A DNA stretch of 52,652 nt from Pararhodobacter sp. SW119 (lineage in GTDB: Bacteria; Pseudomonadota; Alphaproteobacteria; Rhodobacterales; Rhodobacteraceae): NCBI RefSeq assembly GCF_017811755.1, contig NZ_JADDJF010000023.1, forward strand, positions 1 through 52,652. Direction: 5' to 3'. The notes under the pieces were generated by a model. It saw only the letters and a program-made list of their open reading frames with translations. It did no database searches and was not told the origin of the DNA. This document shows, one piece after another, positions 48,476 to 52,652 of this stretch (position 1 is its first letter; each line of letters opens with the position of its first letter). Both the position numbers and the translations under genes were made by a program.

Positions 48476-48648
48476 TGCGTCCAGCAAAGGTTAAAATTCG
48501 GTTGCGATCACGATTTTTAATATTTCAAAACAAAAGGTTGCCCTCCGGTCCGCTAGCGGACCGCGCGCCCTTGGGCCGGAAAACCCGGCTTTCCGGGTCG
48601 ATTCCGGGCCTTTCGCCCGCGTCCCGCCAGCCGGAAAACCGGCCATGA
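48475..48648 (+). CDS. Possible 57-residue linker ORF in an AT-rich insert
   Basis: ATG at 48475 overlaps the preceding TGA by one base and the TGA at 48646-48648 overlaps the next gene start (ATGA), so the frame joins both neighbours. The product would be basic (starts MRPAKVKIRLRSRFLIFQNK) with no recognisable family. The first about 60 bases are AT-rich, unlike the surroundings, and the rest is full of inverted repeats. It could be a non-coding insertion that happens to keep an open frame for ribosome transit. Confidence 0.4.
   Translation: MRPAKVKIRLRSRFLIFQNKRLPSGPLADRAPLGRKTRLSGSIPGLSPASRQPENRP
48547..48562. repeat. 16-bp perfect palindrome in the operon insert
   Basis: GGTCCGCTAGCGGACC. 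Followed by further inverted repeats ACCCGG-CTTT-CCGGGT and CCGGAAAACCGG nearby. These mark the 169-base gap between the two ATPase genes as a palindromic element. Confidence 0.7.
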
Positions 48649-49634
48649 CCCCGCTCCTTTCGCTCCGCGACGTCGTCGTCGAATTCCCCGCCGTCGGCGG
48701 CCTCAAGGCCCTGCTGACCCCGCCCGAAAAACGCCGCGTCCGCGCCCTCGACGGCGTCTCGCTCGAGGTCACGGCGGGCGAGACGCTGGCCATCGTCGGC
48801 GAATCCGGCTCGGGCAAGACCACGCTCGCCCGCGCCATCAACGGCCTCGTTCCGCTCGCCGGTGGCCAGGTCACCTTCGACGGCACGCCCCTGCACGAAA
48901 GCCCCGACTGGCACGCCATCCGCCGCCGCGTCGCGATGATGTTCCAGGACCCGGTCGGCTCGCTCTCCCCGCGCAAGACCGTGCGCGACCTGGTGCTGGA
49001 ACCCTTCGCCATCCATGGCCTGCCCCTGAAGGACCGTCAGGCCAAGGCCGTGCAGCTACTCGAAGACGCCGGCCTCGGCCCCGACTTCCTCAACCGCTAC
49101 CCGCACCAGCTCTCGGGCGGCCAGGCCCGCCGCGTCGGCGTCGCCCGCGCCCTCGCCCTGACCCCCACGCTGGTGCTGGCCGACGAGCCCACCGCCGGCC
49201 TCGACGTCTCGGTTCAGGGCGAGATCCTGAACCTGATGAACCGCATCAAGGCCGACCACGGCCTGACCACGCTGATCATCACCCACAACCTCAACATCCT
49301 GCGCCACATCGCCGACCGCATCGCCGTGATGTACCTCGGCCGCATCGTCGAGGTCGGCCCTGTCGAGCGCCTGCTCACCGCCCCCGCGCATCCCTACACC
49401 CGCGCCCTGATGGCCGCGAACCCCGAACCCGACCCCACCGCCCGGCGCGAACGCATCGTCCTGAAGGGCGAGACGCCGGCGCTGAACGCCCGGCCCCCGG
49501 GCTGCGAATTCCACCCCCGCTGCCCCGTCGCCCGCCCCGACTGCGCCACCCGCATCCCGCGGCTGGAACCCGCGACCACTGGCGGCCAGGTCGCCTGCCA
49601 CTACCCCCTGACCCAGGAGCCCGCCCCCGCATGA
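48645..49634 (+). CDS. ABC transporter ATPase 2 (DppF type)
   Basis: 329 residues. Walker A GESGSGKTT, signature LSGGQARRVGVARAL, Walker B LVLADEPTAGLD, and the C-terminal oligopeptide extension with four cysteines (GCEFHPRCPVARPDC plus one later). Pairs with ATPase 1 to power import. Stop overlaps the dipeptidase start (ATGA). Confidence 0.94.
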   Translation: MTPLLSLRDVVVEFPAVGGLKALLTPPEKRRVRALDGVSLEVTAGETLAIVGESGSGKTTLARAINGLVPLAGGQVTFDGTPLHESPDWHAIRRRVAMMFQDPVGSLSPRKTVRDLVLEPFAIHGLPLKDRQAKAVQLLEDAGLGPDFLNRYPHQLSGGQARRVGVARALALTPTLVLADEPTAGLDVSVQGEILNLMNRIKADHGLTTLIITHNLNILRHIADRIAVMYLGRIVEVGPVERLLTAPAHPYTRALMAANPEPDPTARRERIVLKGETPALNARPPGCEFHPRCPVARPDCATRIPRLEPATTGGQVACHYPLTQEPAPA

Positions 49635-51055
49635 GCTACGGCATCTACATCGGCCGCGACCACACCGCCGACGGCCATGCCTGGCTGGCGGGCTACGGCG
49701 ACGAACCCTCCAGTCACTGGCTGGAACTGGTCCCGCGCCAAACCCACGCGCCGGGCAGCACCATCAAGGTCGGCGTCTCGCCAAAGTCCAACCTGCCAGG
49801 CGTCCGGTCCGAGATCCCGCAGGTCGCTGAGACCTTCCGCCACCTGCGCGTCAGCTACAGCCACTACCTCGGCGTGCCCGCGCCGATCACCAACGGTGGG
49901 CTCAACGAACACGGCGTCGCGGTGCGCGACATCTGGTCCTCCTCCCGCGCCGAGCTGATCGCGATGACCCCGCCCGACCAGTCGGGCCCCAACTATTCCG
50001 ACCTCGCCCGCATCGTGCTGGAACGCGCCCGCACCGCCCGCGAAGGGGTCGATATCATCGCCGCCCTGATCGCCGAGCACGGCTATTCCTGCTATGGCGG
50101 CAATTCCCACATCATCGCCGACCCGGACGAAGCCTGGGTGGTGATCGAATTCGCCGGCGCGCAGAAGCTCTGGGTCGCCGAACGCCTGGGCCCCGACGCC
50201 ATCCGCGCCGCGCGCCCCGGATGGATCGGCGAAATCCCCTCCGCGCCGAGCGACACGTTCCGCTTTCCCGACCACTTCATCCGCTTCGCGCAGGACAAGG
50301 GCTGGCACGACCCCGCGCACCCCTTCGACGTCAACCGTGTCTACGGCGACGCCAAGGGCCGCTGGGAAGGCGTGCAATGGGTGGAGACCGAGATGCAGGC
50401 GCGCGCGGCCCGGCCCGAGAAGATCGGTCTTGCCGATGTCGTCTGGTCCATCGCCACCGAAAAGCTGACCGGCGATACCGCCGGCTACGGCCAGGTCGTT
50501 CCCCTGACCCACCCGCGCCACGACGCCCTGCGCGTCATGTGGCACGCCCCGGTCGGCCCGGTGACGGCGCCGCTGGTGCCCGTCTTCATCGGCATGTCCG
50601 ACGTGCCGCCCGAATACGGTCCCCACCGCTACCTGACCTCGGGCGAAAGCGCGCGCTTCCTCGACGACCGGCGCGCCAGACGCAACCCCGACTCGGTTAG
50701 CCACATTTCTCAGGGTGCCGAGGTCACGCGCTCGGCCTTTCAAGCGGGAAAGCGGCTCATGCATCTCGCGTTTCAATCCGCCGGACCGATCCTGGCAGAG
50801 GTCTGGACCCATTGCCGCGCGACCGAAGCACGCCTCGCCCAAGATCTCCCCGACCTGCTGCGCAGCGCCGAGGTCCTGCTCGACGCCGGCGAGGCGCGCC
50901 TGGCGGCACGGCTTCTCACCGACCACGCTTCCACCCGGCTTCTGGCAGTCCTGTCCGAGGCCGAAACGCTCGCCTCCGCCGCCGAGGCACGGATCCGAAT
51001 GGCGGACGGGCTGAACCTTGCGCGGACACCGCGGCGACCCCAACAGATCTGGTAA
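49631..51055 (+). CDS. C69 family dipeptidase-like Ntn hydrolase with N-terminal serine
   Basis: 474 residues, cytoplasmic (no signal). The start MSYGIYIGRDHTADGHAW aligns with the mature N-terminus of C69/U34 dipeptidases, in which C-x-x-I/L-x-V-G begins the protein; here Ser2 takes the place of the nucleophilic Cys. Downstream features (ITNGGLNEHGVAVRDIWSSSR, the NYSDLARIVLERARTAREGVDII segment, SCYGGNSHIIADPDEAWVVE-like strand) support the family. Met removal before Ser would expose it. Translationally coupled to the last ATPase gene, so it probably cleaves the imported compound. Confidence 0.87.
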   Translation: MSYGIYIGRDHTADGHAWLAGYGDEPSSHWLELVPRQTHAPGSTIKVGVSPKSNLPGVRSEIPQVAETFRHLRVSYSHYLGVPAPITNGGLNEHGVAVRDIWSSSRAELIAMTPPDQSGPNYSDLARIVLERARTAREGVDIIAALIAEHGYSCYGGNSHIIADPDEAWVVIEFAGAQKLWVAERLGPDAIRAARPGWIGEIPSAPSDTFRFPDHFIRFAQDKGWHDPAHPFDVNRVYGDAKGRWEGVQWVETEMQARAARPEKIGLADVVWSIATEKLTGDTAGYGQVVPLTHPRHDALRVMWHAPVGPVTAPLVPVFIGMSDVPPEYGPHRYLTSGESARFLDDRRARRNPDSVSHISQGAEVTRSAFQAGKRLMHLAFQSAGPILAEVWTHCRATEARLAQDLPDLLRSAEVLLDAGEARLAARLLTDHASTRLLAVLSEAETLASAAEARIRMADGLNLARTPRRPQQIW

Positions 51056-51189
51056 GCGCACCACTGGTTAAGCGCGGTTGGGCGCACACGTCATAGGCTG
51101 GACACTTCATCCGGCGCGGCGCCGATCGAAGTGATCCGGCACCTGATCCCGCGTCGGCTTGTCGCGCAGCATCGCGCACGCCCAAGCCA

Positions 51190-52107
51190 TCATCCCTGCG
51201 GCGTCATCGCCTTGCGCTGACGCCCCCGTTCAAGCCCCAGTTGCCGTTCGCGCCAGATGATCAAGACACCCGCCAGAACGACTAGGGCTGCGCCACCCAG
51301 CATGGTAAGGGTCGGAACCTCGTCAAATATCCAGTAGCCTATGGCCAGCGCAAACAGGATCGAAACATACTCGAACGGCGCAATCACCGAAGCGTCGGCG
51401 TGGCGATAGGAAGACGTCAGCAGAACCTGGCCCACACCCCCCAGCAACCCGGCAAGGACCAGAAGCACTACATCCCCCGGCCCTGGCACGACCCAACCGT
51501 AAGGCAGCGTCAGCAGGCTGAGCCCGGAGGCGGTGATCGAAAACCAGAAAACAATGGCGCTGGTCGATTCGGTCTGAACCAGCCTGCGAACGAAAATCTG
51601 CGCGAGTGCCGCAAAGACCGCTGCGCCGAGAACCAGCATCGCTCCCAGCGCCTCTGCTTCGGACAAGTCCGCGCCCACCGAAAGCCGGGGCGACAGGACG
51701 ATCAGCACGCCGATCACGCCCAGAACCACCGCCGAGATCCGAAAGATTCGGACCTCCTCGCCCAGAAACATCGCGGCGAAGATCACGGTCAGTATCGGTG
51801 CGGCGTAACCGATCGCGGTGACCTCGGGCAAAGGCAGGAACAGCAGACCGGCAAATCCCAGTCCCATCGCCGAAGTCCCGACGAAACCGCGCCAGACATG
51901 CGCCATCGGTGCCTTGGCGCGAAACCCCGTTGCCAACTCATGGCGCCAGGCCAGCCAGGCGACGATGATCGGCACGGCAAAGACCGATCGGAAGAACACG
52001 ACCTCGCCTGGGGGTACACGCCCATCGGTCGCCTTGATCAACGACGCCATCGTGATGAACACAAGCACCGACGCAATCTTCAGAATGATGCCGTGAAGAG
52101 GTCGCAT
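51190..52107 (-). CDS. DMT/EamA family transporter
   Basis: 305 residues with ten membrane segments in two EamA repeats (first about residues 10-130, second about 145-290). The FRSVFAVP, GYAAPILTVIFAAMFLGEEV and ASVIAPFEYVSILFALAIGYWIFDE segments are typical of the drug/metabolite exporter group. Substrate unknown. The start at 52107 has GAGG seven bases upstream; longer starts at 52131 and 52215 are less likely. Convergent to the dipeptidase gene. Confidence 0.88.
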   Translation of the reverse strand: MRPLHGIILKIASVLVFITMASLIKATDGRVPPGEVVFFRSVFAVPIIVAWLAWRHELATGFRAKAPMAHVWRGFVGTSAMGLGFAGLLFLPLPEVTAIGYAAPILTVIFAAMFLGEEVRIFRISAVVLGVIGVLIVLSPRLSVGADLSEAEALGAMLVLGAAVFAALAQIFVRRLVQTESTSAIVFWFSITASGLSLLTLPYGWVVPGPGDVVLLVLAGLLGGVGQVLLTSSYRHADASVIAPFEYVSILFALAIGYWIFDEVPTLTMLGGAALVVLAGVLIIWRERQLGLERGRQRKAMTPQG

Positions 52108-52338
52108 GACAGGCCTCAAGGGATACTGCATCTGCGAAGTATCGTCCCACATCCAATTGAGCAAGGCTTTCGGTGGCCCTGTAGCGTCCTGTGGCGTCGC
52201 AGGGGATGGTCCCAAGTCTGCAGTGAGTTCTTGTTAACTTCGGGTGGAATATAACGCGTGCTCTCCCGTTTTCTGAATACCGGTGCCGATCCGGGCCGGC
52301 GCGGTGTGCGGCGGACGCACGCGATGAAAGAGGGTTGC

Positions 52339-52652
52339 ATGGGCAAGTTCGAACTCGGGCGCGCGTCTCCGGCAATCGGCGGACCGGTCGGTGGACGGGA
52401 CACTGCGGCGCGTAGGCCCCGCGTCGTGCTTTACTCCCATGACACGCTCGGTTTCGGGCACTTGCGGCGCAACATGCTGCTGGCGAGCGCGCTGAAGGAG
52501 TGCGGTCAGGACCCCGACATCCTCCTCATCGCCGGGATGCACGAGGCGGGCGCGTTCGCGATGCCGGACGGTGTCGACTGTGTCAGTCTTCCCGCCTATG
52601 CCAAGGCGGTGGACGGGAGCTACCGCTCACGCGAGCTGAGCATCGGCGTCGT
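52339..52652 (+). CDS. Glycosyltransferase-like protein, N-terminal part (runs off the window)
   Basis: At least 104 residues from ATG at 52339 (AGAGGG upstream; an earlier in-frame ATG is at 52324). The segment VVLYSHDTLGFGHLRRNMLLASALKE and LLIAGMHEAGAFAMPDGVDCVSLPAYAK match the start of the predicted glycosyltransferases of the COG4671 type (MurG-like GT-B fold) that carry an SHDTxGxGHLRR signature. No stop before the window edge. Confidence 0.8.
   Translation, partial: MGKFELGRASPAIGGPVGGRDTAARRPRVVLYSHDTLGFGHLRRNMLLASALKECGQDPDILLIAGMHEAGAFAMPDGVDCVSLPAYAKAVDGSYRSRELSIGV

Overview
The window (52.65 kb, high GC, dense genes) looks like chromosomal DNA of a motile alphaproteobacterium, most likely a member of the Rhodobacterales. 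The pointers are gene content and order: rplU-rpmA-GNAT-obgE-proB-proA, a chpT phosphotransferase, olsB-olsA for ornithine lipids, a VPLPA-type CTERM protein, a flhA-fliR-flhB operon, a mitochondrial-NDUFA9-like protein beside uppP, and intergenic repeats of a type I associate with this order. The taxonomy is an inference from memory of families, not from a database search. No rRNA, CRISPR array, integrase or transposase was seen.

Layout. 0.3-8.3 kb: an accessory stretch with a secreted DUF302-like protein, a class I methyltransferase, a large winged-helix/TPR regulator, a GlxA-type AraC regulator, an internally deleted paralogue of the methyltransferase, and a secreted TPR protein. 8.6-17.8 kb: tRNA-Leu(CAG), an NDUFA9-like SDR protein, uppP, then gltD, a GFA-fold zinc protein and gltB (glutamate synthase). 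17.8-26.7 kb: a low-GC CTERM-anchored surface protein, olsA/olsB, a small DUF3553 gene, chpT, and the proA/proB/obgE/GNAT/rpmA/rplU block on the minus strand. 26.9-32.7 kb: a minus-strand flagellar export operon (lytic transglycosylase, flhA, fliR, flhB, FliJ-like protein) with start/stop overlaps at every junction. 32.9-40.4 kb: cspA, mscL, a PIMT-like protein, a TolC-type channel, an auxin-efflux-type carrier, and dnaK-dnaJ behind an RpoH-like promoter.

40.6-51.1 kb is the most system-like part: a CocE/NonD-type serine hydrolase, an unusual XRE-type regulator with a tyrosine-rich motif, a complete five-protein peptide-type ABC importer, and a C69-family dipeptidase whose N-terminal nucleophile appears to be serine instead of cysteine. 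A 15-bp sequence is repeated perfectly on both sides of the regulator gene, upstream of the regulator and upstream of the importer operon. A composite element (11-bp direct repeats plus four conserved blocks in the same order) occurs both at the regulator promoter and, 30 kb away, between gltD and gltB. I infer that the regulator may control import and hydrolysis of a peptide-like nitrogen source and may also act at the glutamate synthase locus.

Other structure: a two-hairpin repeat present in two copies with different but still paired stems; a family of palindromes of form TGCNCAA-NN-TTGNGCA at several intergenic sites; and an AT-rich palindromic insert inside the ABC operon that forms a 57-codon ORF coupled to both neighbours. 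The window ends inside a glycosyltransferase-like gene.
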